Source: Gilvirhabdus luticola (lineage in GTDB: Bacteria > Bacteroidota > Bacteroidia > Flavobacteriales > Flavobacteriaceae). Taken from it: DNA of 64,000 bases. The notes beneath the pieces are model-generated. The model did no database searches and was not told the DNA's origin. It saw only the letters and a list, made by a program, of their open reading frames with translations. This document shows, piece after piece, positions 27,587 to 37,045 of this stretch. The position numbers were made by a program, and so were the translations under genes. The stretch lies in assembly GCF_032583975.1 (NCBI RefSeq), contig NZ_JAWHTF010000001.1. One strand, given 5' to 3'. Position 1 is the stretch's first letter. The number at the start of each line of letters is the position of its first letter.

Positions 27587-29731
27587 ATGAAAAAAATAAA
27601 ATCTCAATTTATAGTACTAATTATTATAACAATGATTTTAACTAGCTGTAAGAAAGAGACAACAAGTTTTACAGTTAATTCGCCAGATAATAATATTTCA
27701 GTAGACTTTTCTCTTACAGATTCAGGCCAACCTATGTATTTGGTAAATTATAAAGACAAAACAATTGTCGACTCTTCATTAATGAGCTTTGATTTTAAGG
27801 ATATTCCATCTTTAAAAGACAACTTTAAAATTTTAAATACCAGCTCTGGAACTGCAGATGAAACTTGGGATATGCCTTGGGGTGAACAACTTTCAGTTAG
27901 AAATAATTATAATGAATTAATAGTCAATTTAGAAGAACAGTCAGTAGAAAAAAGGTTGTTAAACATACATTTTAAAGTTTACAATGATGGTCTTGGATTT
28001 AGATATGAATTTCCAGAACAAGAAAACCTGAATGAAATTTTAATCACCGATGAAAACACAGAATTTAACCTAACAGGAGATCATAAAGTCTGGTGGATTC
28101 CTGGTGATTGGGATATTTATGAGCATCTATACAATGAAACAAAATTGTCTGAAATAGATGCCATAGCCAAACAAAACCATCCCAATTTAAGTGCTACTTA
28201 TATTCCGGAAAATGCGGTTAATACTCCGGTTACTATGAAAACCGATGATGGATTGTATTTGAGTTTTCATGAAGCAGATTTAACCAATTATGCTGGCATG
28301 ACTTTAAAAGTTGATAATGAAAACTTGAATCTGGTCAGTGAACTGGTTGGTTCAGAAAGATTAGGAGGAAAAGCTAAAGTAACCTTACCTTTTAACACAC
28401 CTTGGCGAACAATTCAAATTGCTGAAAAAGCAGGAGATTTAATAGAATCTAAACTAATATTGAATCTTAATGATCCAAATGTAATTGGTGATGTTAGTTA
28501 TTTTACACCTATGAAATATGTAGGTATTTGGTGGGAAATGCATATCGGTAAATCCACTTGGGATCTCGAAGGCACGCAAGACATGAGTACATGGATGGAT
28601 GGCAAAGACAAAGGTTCAAGACATGGCGCCACTACCGAAAATGCAAAAAAATACATAGACTTTGCGTCTCAAAATGGTATAAAAGGACTTTTGGTGGAAG
28701 GTTGGAATACTGGTTGGGATAAATGGATAAGCAACGACAGAGAAGGTGTTTTTGATTTTATGACGCCTTACCCAGATTATAATTTTGATGAGGTTATGGC
28801 TTATGCAAAAGATCATGGTGTAGAAGTTATTATGCATCATGAAACATCTGCTGCACCTTTAACTTATGAAAAGCAAATGGATGTTGCTTATGATTTTATG
28901 AAAGCCAATGGCATCAATTCAGTAAAGACAGGATACGTTGGTAAAATTATTCCAAAAGGAGAATACCACCATGGACAATGGATGGTAAACCATTATCATA
29001 AAGTGCTAGAAGAAGCGGCAAAAAAGAAAATAGCAGTAAATGCTCACGAACCAATTAAAGCTACTGGAAAGCGTAGAACATATCCTAATGCAATTGCTCG
29101 TGAAGGTTTAAGAGGACAAGAATTCAATGCTTGGGCTTCAGATGGAGGAAATCCACCTAATCATTTATCAATAGTTGCATTTACAAGAATGTTATCTGGA
29201 CCAATTGATTTCACACCTGGAGTTTTTAATATCAAATTCAATGAATATAAACAAGATAATCAAGTAAATACAACATTAGCTCATCAGTTAGCTTTGTATG
29301 TTGTTATTTACAGTCCAATACAAATGGCTTGTGATCTACCAGAACACTATATGGTAGATGGTAAAGTACATCCAGCATTTCAGTTTATTACAGATGTTGG
29401 AGTAGATTGGCAGCAAACAAAAGTATTGAATGGTGAAGTTGGTGATTTTGTCACCATAGCAAGACAAGAAAAAGAAACAGGTAATTGGTATGTTGGAGGT
29501 ATTACTGATGAAAATGCAAGAACTCAAAAATTGACTTTTGATTTTCTTGAAGAAGGAAAAACCTACAACGCAATTATTTATAAAGATGGTCCAAATGCGC
29601 ATTGGAATGACAATCCTCAAGATTATTCTATTGAGAAGAAAGGACTTACGAAGGAGTCATCATTGGATATAAAATTAGCACCAGGTGGTGGATTTGCAAT
29701 AAGCATAATAGAAACAAAACAAACTATATGA
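27587..29731 (+). CDS. GH97 alpha-glucosidase (SusB-like, inverting type) lipoprotein
   Basis: The 714-residue protein has a lipoprotein signal ending LTSC (Cys21), an N-terminal beta-sandwich, a TIM barrel and a C-terminal beta domain. The inverting SusB-type glutamates are all present: E419 in MHHETS, E488 in NAHEP, and E506 and E512 in REGLRGQEFNA. All four sit twenty residues before the SusB positions E439, E508, E526 and E532 as I recall them. Retaining GH97 enzymes use an Asp nucleophile instead. Role: exo-acting release of beta-glucose from alpha-glucosides, with calcium. It sits ten bases after GH13, and its 3' end overlaps the MFS gene by four bases (ATGA). Confidence 0.93.
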   Translation: MKKIKSQFIVLIIITMILTSCKKETTSFTVNSPDNNISVDFSLTDSGQPMYLVNYKDKTIVDSSLMSFDFKDIPSLKDNFKILNTSSGTADETWDMPWGEQLSVRNNYNELIVNLEEQSVEKRLLNIHFKVYNDGLGFRYEFPEQENLNEILITDENTEFNLTGDHKVWWIPGDWDIYEHLYNETKLSEIDAIAKQNHPNLSATYIPENAVNTPVTMKTDDGLYLSFHEADLTNYAGMTLKVDNENLNLVSELVGSERLGGKAKVTLPFNTPWRTIQIAEKAGDLIESKLILNLNDPNVIGDVSYFTPMKYVGIWWEMHIGKSTWDLEGTQDMSTWMDGKDKGSRHGATTENAKKYIDFASQNGIKGLLVEGWNTGWDKWISNDREGVFDFMTPYPDYNFDEVMAYAKDHGVEVIMHHETSAAPLTYEKQMDVAYDFMKANGINSVKTGYVGKIIPKGEYHHGQWMVNHYHKVLEEAAKKKIAVNAHEPIKATGKRRTYPNAIAREGLRGQEFNAWASDGGNPPNHLSIVAFTRMLSGPIDFTPGVFNIKFNEYKQDNQVNTTLAHQLALYVVIYSPIQMACDLPEHYMVDGKVHPAFQFITDVGVDWQQTKVLNGEVGDFVTIARQEKETGNWYVGGITDENARTQKLTFDFLEEGKTYNAIIYKDGPNAHWNDNPQDYSIEKKGLTKESSLDIKLAPGGGFAISIIETKQTI

Positions 29732-31077
29732 AACTAACTAAACCAAGTTTATCGTTTTGGCAGATTTTTAATATGAATGTTGGATTTTTAGGAATTCAGT
29801 ATAGTTTTGGCCTGCAACAAACAGCTGTTAATCCTATATTTTCTTTTTTAGGAGCAGAGCATGATCAATTGCCATTGCTTAATCTTGCAGGTCCTGTAAC
29901 GGGGTTAATTATTCAACCCATTATTGGAGCAATTTCAGATAAAACATGGTCACCTCGCTGGGGAAGACGAAAGCCTTTCTTTTTAATTGGAGCATTAATA
30001 GGAAGCTTATGTTTGTTTGCTTTTCCTTTTAGTCCAGCATTATGGTTTGCGGTTGGATTATTATGGATTCTTGATGTTGGCAACAATATGGCTATGGAAC
30101 CATATAGAGCTTTTGTTGGCGACAAATTACCGAACAAACAATTAAGTTTTGGGTATCAAATGCAAAGTCTTTTTGTGGGTGCAGGAATTGTATTGGCAAA
30201 TGCGTCAATATTTCTTTTTCAAGATTGGTTTGGTGGTGCGGAAACCGTTGGTGAATCTGCACAAGGAATTCCGAAATGGTTATATTATTCGTTCTTTATT
30301 GGAGCCATATTGTCTGTATCAACTATACTGTGGTCAGTTTTGAAAACTCCAGAAATTCCACCTTCTGATGAAGAGTTTGAAGAAATAAAAAAGCATAATG
30401 CCTTACCTTTAGCAGATCGAATAAGAACACCCTTTAAGGAAATTGTTGACGCCATTAAAGACATGCCCAAGTTTATGTGGAAATTGTCTGCTGTCTATCT
30501 TTTTCAATGGTATGCACTGTTTGTATACTGGCAATTTATAGCACCAATGTTTGAAGAAAGTATGAATTTTGATAAATCTCAAGCATTAAGTCAAGCAGCC
30601 AAGATGAACACAACTTATAATATTTCGACTATTGTATTTGCTCTGGCATTAGTCCCTTTGGCATTGCGATTTGGAGGGAAAAAAGTTTATGTCTTCAGTT
30701 TGTTTTTAACGGGAATAGCAATGTTAACCATTCCAAATATTCAAGATCCAGTTATGGTAATTTTACCAATGGTATTATTTGGTATAGGTTGGGCAGCAAT
30801 GATGGGTATTCCATATTCTATGGTTTCAAAAATTGTTCCTCAAGAAAGAAGAGGTGTTTATATGGGTATTTTAAATATGATGATTGTAATACCCATGGGA
30901 ATACAAACTATAACTTTTGGACCAATTGTTAAAAACCTTTTGAACAATAGTGCTGTCAACGCAATTATTTTAGGAGGTGTCTTTTTTATTATAGCTGGTA
31001 TTTTAGCATTACGTCTAAAACAACCTGTGTCAGATAGTGAAGAAAGTGATTTTATTGCAACTGGAGGAGCACATTAA
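29728..31077 (+). CDS. MFS sugar transporter (SLC45/sucrose-maltose type)
   Basis: This 449-residue protein has about twelve hydrophobic segments. The loop between segments 2 and 3 reads SDKTWSPRWGRRKPFF, the MFS motif of the SLC45/GPH-like disaccharide transporters, and the N terminus (SFWQIFNMNVGFLGIQYSFGLQQ) is characteristic of bacterial members. It would import a disaccharide or glucose across the inner membrane with protons or sodium. It is coupled to GH97 by a four-base overlap and followed by a second, unrelated MFS gene. Together with cytoplasmic trehalase downstream this suggests that at least one intact disaccharide enters the cytoplasm. Confidence 0.88.
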   Translation: MKLTKPSLSFWQIFNMNVGFLGIQYSFGLQQTAVNPIFSFLGAEHDQLPLLNLAGPVTGLIIQPIIGAISDKTWSPRWGRRKPFFLIGALIGSLCLFAFPFSPALWFAVGLLWILDVGNNMAMEPYRAFVGDKLPNKQLSFGYQMQSLFVGAGIVLANASIFLFQDWFGGAETVGESAQGIPKWLYYSFFIGAILSVSTILWSVLKTPEIPPSDEEFEEIKKHNALPLADRIRTPFKEIVDAIKDMPKFMWKLSAVYLFQWYALFVYWQFIAPMFEESMNFDKSQALSQAAKMNTTYNISTIVFALALVPLALRFGGKKVYVFSLFLTGIAMLTIPNIQDPVMVILPMVLFGIGWAAMMGIPYSMVSKIVPQERRGVYMGILNMMIVIPMGIQTITFGPIVKNLLNNSAVNAIILGGVFFIIAGILALRLKQPVSDSEESDFIATGGAH

Positions 31078-31089
31078 ATATTAACGAAT

Positions 31090-32316
31090 ATGAAAAATCT
31101 TGGTATAAAAATTTCTATTTATCTCAACTATTTTGTTTTTGCTATTTTGTTGAATAGTGTTGGAATAGTCATTGAAAAATCAATAGATGTTTATCACGTT
31201 ACAGAATCTCAAGCTTCAGTTTTAGAAGCTTTTAAGGACTTACCTATAGCTTTTGTTTCTTTTTTGGTTGCATCATTCTTGCCAAGATTTGGATATAAGA
31301 AAGCAATGCTCACAGCTTTGGCAATAGTATTCTTAGGTTGTTTGCAAATGATTTTCGGTAATTCATTTCTTTATACTAAAGTTTTATTTCTAACAATTGG
31401 AGTAAGCTTTGCTTTAATAAAACTATCAGTGTATTCACTCATAGGGATTTTGACGGATTCTAAAAAAGAGCATGCCTCGATGATGAGTTCTATTGAAGGA
31501 TTCTTTATGGTTGGAATTGCAGTTGCATATTTTTTATTTCCAGCGTTTTATTCAGAAGATGAGAATTCGTGGCTGAATGTATATTATTTGTTATGTGGAC
31601 TTATCTTAATTTCATTTGTTTTTCTACTCTTTTCAAAAGTTGAATATGAAGTTGAAGCCATAGGATCTAGCTTAAAAGATGATTTAAAAGAATCAATAAA
31701 ATTAATAATTGTTCCACTCGTTTTAGTATTTATTATTTCGGCTTTTTTATTTGTAATGATTGAACAAGGTATCATGACTTGGTTACCAACGTTTAATAAG
31801 AAAATTTTCAATTTCAGTTCTGTTTTAAGTGTTCAGATGGCAAGTATTTTAGCATTGTCACTTGCGTTAGGAAGATTCATTGCTGGATTTCTTACAAAAT
31901 ATATAAATTGGGTCTATTTAGTTACAATTTGTGTAGTGGTTTCTGGTGGTATTTTAGTTTATGTTCTTCCACAATTACAAGTAAGTTTAGAAACTGTTCA
32001 AGAAATTAATAGCATAACTGATGTGCCTTTACTTGGTTTCATTTTACCATTAATAGGCTTATTTATTGCGCCTATTTATCCGTTATTAAACTCAACGGTT
32101 TTAAGTTCTTTACCAAAAAGTTTACACTCTCCAATGTCTGGTTTGATTATTATATTTTCTGCATTAGGAGGAACCATTGGTTCCCGAATAGTTGGTGAAT
32201 TGTTTGAGAGTATTGGAGGTGCCAATGCTTTTTATTTTTTACTAATTCCAATGGGTTTACTAATTGTTTTTGTATTGTTGATAGATAGAATGTCAAAAAG
32301 AAAAATGGCACTTTAA
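31090..32316 (+). CDS. MFS transporter, sugar-permease-like
   Basis: A 408-residue protein with about twelve transmembrane segments and an MFS fold. The A-like region is SFLPRFGYKKAML, and ALSLALGRFIAGFL lies in the second half. The N terminus (NYFVFAILLNSVGIVIEKSIDVYHVTESQASVLEAF) resembles fucose-permease-like flavobacterial sugar transporters, but the substrate cannot be read from sequence. Located between the SLC45-type transporter and trehalase with 12-base and 1-base gaps, so it is part of the same operon. It may carry trehalose or the hexose product. Confidence 0.82.
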   Translation: MKNLGIKISIYLNYFVFAILLNSVGIVIEKSIDVYHVTESQASVLEAFKDLPIAFVSFLVASFLPRFGYKKAMLTALAIVFLGCLQMIFGNSFLYTKVLFLTIGVSFALIKLSVYSLIGILTDSKKEHASMMSSIEGFFMVGIAVAYFLFPAFYSEDENSWLNVYYLLCGLILISFVFLLFSKVEYEVEAIGSSLKDDLKESIKLIIVPLVLVFIISAFLFVMIEQGIMTWLPTFNKKIFNFSSVLSVQMASILALSLALGRFIAGFLTKYINWVYLVTICVVVSGGILVYVLPQLQVSLETVQEINSITDVPLLGFILPLIGLFIAPIYPLLNSTVLSSLPKSLHSPMSGLIIIFSALGGTIGSRIVGELFESIGGANAFYFLLIPMGLLIVFVLLIDRMSKRKMAL

Positions 32317-32317
32317 T

Positions 32318-34174
32318 ATGGTTTTTATTCTTCAAATAGAAGGTACTTTAAACGCATTGTTAAAGCAAGAAGATACAGATGCTGACAAAAAAATCACCAT
32401 CGAGGATAATGGCCCAAAAGCTTTTTCAATTAAATCTGTAGAAGGAAAGGAATACACCTTAAAAGGAACTTATCATTTAGCAAATTTGTTGCAAGAATTA
32501 GTTATTGCTAAAAACGAAGGTGAAACCTTTGCAGAAATACCATTACATCATATCGAAGAATTACCAGCCACGAGAGTTTCGCGAATGATTAAAGACTATT
32601 TCTGGGATGGACTTACCAGAACCATGGATGAGCAAGGCATTGAAAAGCTTATTCACGATTCCAAAAATGAAGAACTCATATCTAGTAAATTAAGAATTTA
32701 TGTGCCATTTCGAGATCAATTAGCTTTTCAATACTATAAAAACCTTGAAGTTTCATTACCCATAGAAGTTATACAATTACCAGAAAACGTGACGCCTCAA
32801 TATGTGAAGTCTATTAACTCAAAGCCAGGTATTCTTTCACTTAAATTAGAGAAGCAGAATAATAAAATTAAAGGTGTTCCTTTTGTGGTACCAGGAGGCA
32901 GGTTTAATGAAATGTACGGTTGGGATAGTTATTTTGAATCGGTAGGCTTAATCTTGGATGGGAAAGTGCATTTAGCCAAAGCTATGGCAGACAATTTTCA
33001 GTATGAGATTGAACATTATGGTAAGATTTTAAATGCCAATCGTTCTTATTATCTAACAAGAACTCAACCACCTTTTTATTCAAGTTTAATTCGTGAAGTA
33101 TTTGAAGTTACTAATGATAAAGATTGGTTAAAGAGTCATTTACAAACAGCCATTAAGGAATACGAAACCGTTTGGATGGTAAAAGGTAAACGTCTTACAA
33201 AAAATGGATTGAATCGTTATTTAGCTGAAGGTGTTGGAATGCCACCAGAATGTGAAAAAGGACATTTTGATGCAGTGATAAAATCATTTGCAGGAAAAGC
33301 TGGATTAAGTATAGAAGAATATATTTTAAAATACGATTCTGGAGAAATTAGGAATGAAACATTAGACCATTATTTTATTCACGATAGAACGGTTAGAGAA
33401 TCTGGACACGATACATCTTACCGAATAGAAGGTAATTGCGCTGATTTAAACTTGGTTGAACTTAATGCAATGCTGTATAAATATGAAACAGATTTTGCAG
33501 AATTAATCAAACATGAATTTGAAGGTTGTTTCGAAGCTTATACAACTAGCTATTGGCAACAAAAATTAGAATCTAGAAAAGCATCAGTAAACAAATTTCT
33601 TTGGAATGAAGAAGAAGGATTATATTTTGATTATAATGCAATTACTAATTCCCAATCTAAATTTATAGGAGCATCAACATTAGCACCTCTTTGGGCTAAA
33701 ATGTGTACAAAACAGCAAGCCGATAAGCTGGTTAAGAATAGTTTATCATTACTAACAGAAAAAGGTGGAATAGCAGGTAGTACAAAAGAAAGTCGTGGCG
33801 AAATATCTGATAGTAGACCAGCAAGACAATGGGATTACCCTAATGGCTGGGCACCTCACCAAATGATGATCTGGAAAGGGTTATTCAATTATGGTTTTAA
33901 AAGAGAAGCGCAAGAGTTAATTTACAGATGGCTTTATATGATTACTAAAAATGCTGCAGACTATAACGGCACAATTCCAGAAAAATACGATGTTGTAGAG
34001 GCAACACATAAGGTGTTTGCGGAATATGGTAATGTAGGTACTGATTTTGAATATATCACTCAAGAAGGTTTTGGCTGGATGAATGCTTCTTATCAATATG
34101 GTCTTTCTTTATTAAACAATAACTTTTTAGAAAGCTTAAACCGCTTAATAGCACCTAAAGAACTATTTGAGTAA
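32318..34174 (+). CDS. GH37 alpha,alpha-trehalase, neutral-trehalase-like, cytoplasmic
   Basis: The 618-residue protein has no signal peptide. Trehalase signature 1 (PGGRFNEMYGWDSY, residues 192-205) and signature 2 (QWDYPNGWAP, 504-513) are intact. The acid lies in ESGHDTSYR (D365) and the likely base is E555 in PEKYD. The ESGHDT-YR form and an N-terminal EF-hand-like loop DTDADKKITIED (19-30) recall fungal neutral trehalases rather than E. coli TreA/TreF, whose signature is ESGWDFSSR. It cleaves trehalose to two glucoses. It begins one base after the second MFS stop codon and is the last gene of the locus. Confidence 0.93.
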   Translation: MVFILQIEGTLNALLKQEDTDADKKITIEDNGPKAFSIKSVEGKEYTLKGTYHLANLLQELVIAKNEGETFAEIPLHHIEELPATRVSRMIKDYFWDGLTRTMDEQGIEKLIHDSKNEELISSKLRIYVPFRDQLAFQYYKNLEVSLPIEVIQLPENVTPQYVKSINSKPGILSLKLEKQNNKIKGVPFVVPGGRFNEMYGWDSYFESVGLILDGKVHLAKAMADNFQYEIEHYGKILNANRSYYLTRTQPPFYSSLIREVFEVTNDKDWLKSHLQTAIKEYETVWMVKGKRLTKNGLNRYLAEGVGMPPECEKGHFDAVIKSFAGKAGLSIEEYILKYDSGEIRNETLDHYFIHDRTVRESGHDTSYRIEGNCADLNLVELNAMLYKYETDFAELIKHEFEGCFEAYTTSYWQQKLESRKASVNKFLWNEEEGLYFDYNAITNSQSKFIGASTLAPLWAKMCTKQQADKLVKNSLSLLTEKGGIAGSTKESRGEISDSRPARQWDYPNGWAPHQMMIWKGLFNYGFKREAQELIYRWLYMITKNAADYNGTIPEKYDVVEATHKVFAEYGNVGTDFEYITQEGFGWMNASYQYGLSLLNNNFLESLNRLIAPKELFE

Positions 34175-34182
34175 AAATATAA

Positions 34183-34207
34183 AGCGCTAACAAAATGTGC
34201 TAGCGCT
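34183..34207 (+). terminator. Weak hairpin after trehalase
   Basis: AGCGCTA and TAGCGCT form a 7-bp stem around 11 bases, starting nine bases after the trehalase stop. There is no T tract after it, so it may only protect the 3' end. The rest of the gap to 34442 holds the direct repeats described at 34360 and no credible gene. Confidence 0.35.
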
Positions 34208-34359
34208 ATAATAATTGAAAAACGAACTACTTCTAAACTTAACTTTTAACTAGAAAGTTAATTATTGTTTCTATGATGAATGGAATTTTAATCCTTTCTA
34301 TCATTTTGACAATACGTTCCAAAAATACGTTGACACATTGATAAATGAAGATAAGAATA

Positions 34360-34405
34360 AGTTAAAAAGATTAAAGGAAGGTTAAAAAGATTAATAAAAG
34401 ATTAA
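34360..34405 (+). promoter_or_regulatory. Direct repeats upstream of the two-component genes
   Basis: GTTAAAAAGATTAA occurs exactly twice, at 34360-34373 and 34380-34393, a 20-base period. A partial third copy (AAAAGATTAAT) lies 11 bases further on. Two-turn direct repeats are the usual site of OmpR-type winged-helix response regulators. They lie 40-85 bases before the histidine kinase start, so autoregulation by the regulator at 35719 is likely but inferred. Confidence 0.5.
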
Positions 34406-34442
34406 TATGGGTTTCAAAAGCATTTTTTTAGTAATATAGTAC

Positions 34443-35732
34443 ATGATTTTGTCTCAAAGAAAATTATACATTGCTGTTTTTATAGTTGCAATTCTTGGAT
34501 TGTTTATAGTCCAATTTCAGTATCTTAAGATTGGACTTAATCTGGCAAAAGTTCAGTTTAATAAAAAAATAGCGGTTGCCGGAGAAAATATAAAGCTAGA
34601 TTTAGCTTCAGAAAATCAACTTTCTTTTTTAATTGGTCAAGCAGCGATTAAAAGTGATTCATATTTTAAGTTAAGCGTTGATAGTATTCAAGATGCCTCC
34701 AGATATTTTTTAAATGATTTTATTACTTACAGATTATCAAAAAATGGTATTGAAACAGATTTTACTTACAGATTATATACAAGAGATAGTGCATTTTATC
34801 TTAAGTCTCCAGTAAATTTTAAATCGAAGGAAAAGACAAATTCATACCCAATAGAACTTGAAGGTTATTTGCCTAAATTATTAGAGAAAAATATTATTTT
34901 AGAACTTCAATTTAAAGACCTTAATTCACATTTTTTGAATCAATTAAATGGTTTGACAATACCAAGTTTATTATTTATTATCATTATTATTATAATATTT
35001 ATTTGGGTTTTAAAATCGTTTTATTGGCAAAGAAGGGTCATTACTACAACAAATCAGTTTATAAATAACCTTACCCATGAACTTAAAACACCATTATTTT
35101 CAATAAGTTTGGCAAGTAAAATTCTTGAAGAGCAAGGAGAACCTTCTAACAAACCAATAATTGATATTATTAAAAAACAATTAAATAGGCTAAATCAGCA
35201 TGTAGATAAAGTTTTGGAATTAGGGAAACTTGAGTTTCAGAAAAAAACTTTTATTTTAAAAAAGATTGATTTTAAGCCTCAACTTGTAAGTGTTTGTTCA
35301 GATTTTCTGGATTTAGCAAAACTCGATAATTTTGAATTTTCATATGAGTTGCAAGGCGACAAATATTTTATAAATGCAGAAGTCACCCATTTAGAAAATG
35401 CTATCAATAATATATTAGATAATGCAAGAAAGTACGTTTCAGACCAGCCTAAAATTGAACTTAAAGCTTTTGTAGAGCACAAAAACTTGATGATTCAAGT
35501 TAGTGATAATGGCATTGGAATTAATTCTGAAGAAAAACAATTAGTGTTTAAAAAATATTACAGAATTTCTAATGGCAATTTGCACAAAACTAAAGGTTAT
35601 GGTTTAGGTTTAAGCTATGTAAAGGAAGTGGTTAAAAACCATAAAGGGAAAGTAAAAATTGAAAGTGAATTAAACAAGGGTACAACAGTTAAGATAACCA
35701 TTCCACTATTAAAAACATATGGAAACAGTTGA
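34443..35732 (+). CDS. Sensor histidine kinase (HisKA type)
   Basis: The 429-residue membrane kinase has transmembrane segments at about 8-25 and 178-196 flanking a ~150-residue periplasmic sensor region with no family I recognise. It continues with a HisKA dimerisation domain carrying the phospho-acceptor H212 in NLTHELKTP and an HATPase domain (NNILDNARKYV, DNGIGI, KGYGLGLSYV). It overlaps the response-regulator gene by 14 bases. The signal sensed is unknown; neighbours are the trehalase end of the sugar locus and the molybdohydroxylase genes. Confidence 0.92.
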   Translation: MILSQRKLYIAVFIVAILGLFIVQFQYLKIGLNLAKVQFNKKIAVAGENIKLDLASENQLSFLIGQAAIKSDSYFKLSVDSIQDASRYFLNDFITYRLSKNGIETDFTYRLYTRDSAFYLKSPVNFKSKEKTNSYPIELEGYLPKLLEKNIILELQFKDLNSHFLNQLNGLTIPSLLFIIIIIIIFIWVLKSFYWQRRVITTTNQFINNLTHELKTPLFSISLASKILEEQGEPSNKPIIDIIKKQLNRLNQHVDKVLELGKLEFQKKTFILKKIDFKPQLVSVCSDFLDLAKLDNFEFSYELQGDKYFINAEVTHLENAINNILDNARKYVSDQPKIELKAFVEHKNLMIQVSDNGIGINSEEKQLVFKKYYRISNGNLHKTKGYGLGLSYVKEVVKNHKGKVKIESELNKGTTVKITIPLLKTYGNS

Positions 35733-36417
35733 AAATAAGATAATACTCGTTGAAGATGATGATGCTTTAGGATATTTACTTTCTGAATATTTGAGCATGA
35801 ATAACTTTAAGGTATCTTGGGTGAAAACAGGAGAAGAGTGCTTAAAATTGTTAATGGTCAATACTTATAATTTATGTATACTAGATGTTATGCTACCCGA
35901 TATTGATGGATTTAATTTGGCCAAGGAGATAAAAAACAAATATCCATCACTTCCATTTATTTTCTTAACTGCAAGGTCATTAAAGATTGATGTATTAAAA
36001 GGCTTTTCACTAGGTGCTATTGATTATTTAAAAAAACCGATTGATGAAGAGGAATTGGTGGTTAGAATCAACAATTTACTAACAAGACTTAATACTTCAA
36101 AACCTCAAAAAAAAGAAAGTAATATTATAAATGTAGGAGATTATACATTTAATCAAAAAAACCAAGAGCTTATTTTTAATAATGAAATAACATCTCTAAC
36201 CAAAAAGGAAAATGAACTTCTTCTTTATTTAGTCAAGAATAAGAACAGCTTATGTACTCATAGAGATATTTTAGTAAATATTTGGGGAAAGAATGATTAT
36301 TTCAACAAAAAAAGCCTTAATGTATTTATTACCCATTTAAGAAAGTACCTTAAAAACGACTCATCAATTAGGATAGAAAATGTGCATAATCAAGGGTTTA
36401 TTTTAAAAGTAGATTAA
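35719..36417 (+). CDS. OmpR-family response regulator
   Basis: This 232-residue protein pairs an N-terminal receiver domain (acidic pocket EDDD at 12-15, phospho-acceptor D56 in CILDVMLPD, T in FLTARS and K in YLKKPID) with a C-terminal winged-helix DNA-binding domain (about 135-230, ending HNQGFIL). It is translationally coupled to the kinase gene. The direct repeats upstream of the kinase are a likely target. The 161 bases that follow, before the next gene, show no clear terminator. Confidence 0.93.
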   Translation: METVENKIILVEDDDALGYLLSEYLSMNNFKVSWVKTGEECLKLLMVNTYNLCILDVMLPDIDGFNLAKEIKNKYPSLPFIFLTARSLKIDVLKGFSLGAIDYLKKPIDEEELVVRINNLLTRLNTSKPQKKESNIINVGDYTFNQKNQELIFNNEITSLTKKENELLLYLVKNKNSLCTHRDILVNIWGKNDYFNKKSLNVFITHLRKYLKNDSSIRIENVHNQGFILKVD

Positions 36418-36578
36418 TAAACTAAAGAACTCATTCTCTTAAAGTGGATTGCAGATTAATGTTATCTTAATTCTTTGTTAAAGGAATAAAATCTATTCTT
36501 TTTTTAGTAACTTTAATGGCATGCGTTCTGCATTTGTTTTTTTTCAGTCAATAATTACAATTTTAAAACATTATAACT

Positions 36579-37034
36579 ATGCCAACATTTAATTTAAAAA
36601 TTAATAACAAAACTCACACAGTTGAGGCGGATATGGATACTCCTTTATTGTGGGTGTTAAGAGATCATATTGATTTAGTAGGAACAAAATTTGGATGCGG
36701 AATAGGTCAATGTGGTGCATGTACAGTTCATGTAGATGGTGATGCTATGCGTAGTTGTTTGCTCCAAGTTTCTCAAGCTGAAGGCATGGAAATAACTACT
36801 ATTGAAGGTCTTTCAGATGATGGTGATCATCCTGTTCAGAAGGCTTGGCTTAAGCATGACGTGCCTCAATGTGGTTATTGTCAGAGCGGACAAATTATGT
36901 CTGCCGCTGCATTACTAAAGAGTAATCCGAACCCTTCAGATGAAGAAATCGATGCAGCTATGGATGGTAATATCTGTAGATGTGGTACCTATGTTAGAAT
37001 AAAACAAGCTATAAAAACAGCCTCAAAACTTTAA
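36579..37034 (+). CDS. [2Fe-2S] subunit of a molybdohydroxylase (IorA-like)
   Basis: The 151-residue protein carries two [2Fe-2S] clusters. C40, C45, C48 and C60 (CGIGQCGAC plus a later Cys) form the plant-ferredoxin-type site, and C98, C101, C133 and C135 (CGYC and CRC) form the second. This is the small subunit of xanthine-oxidase-family enzymes, passing electrons from the molybdenum centre. No signal peptide is present; in this family it can be co-exported with the Tat-dependent large subunit. Followed after 11 bases by the large subunit. Length is typical for IorA, the isoquinoline 1-oxidoreductase or aldehyde dehydrogenase small subunit. Confidence 0.93.
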   Translation: MPTFNLKINNKTHTVEADMDTPLLWVLRDHIDLVGTKFGCGIGQCGACTVHVDGDAMRSCLLQVSQAEGMEITTIEGLSDDGDHPVQKAWLKHDVPQCGYCQSGQIMSAAALLKSNPNPSDEEIDAAMDGNICRCGTYVRIKQAIKTASKL

Positions 37035-37045
37035 AACTATAAGTC

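Noticed and set aside
34273..34341. A 22-codon ORF (MMNGILILSIIL...) between trehalase and the histidine kinase
   Set aside because: It has no promoter element close by, no coupling to neighbours and a length expected by chance in AT-rich DNA.
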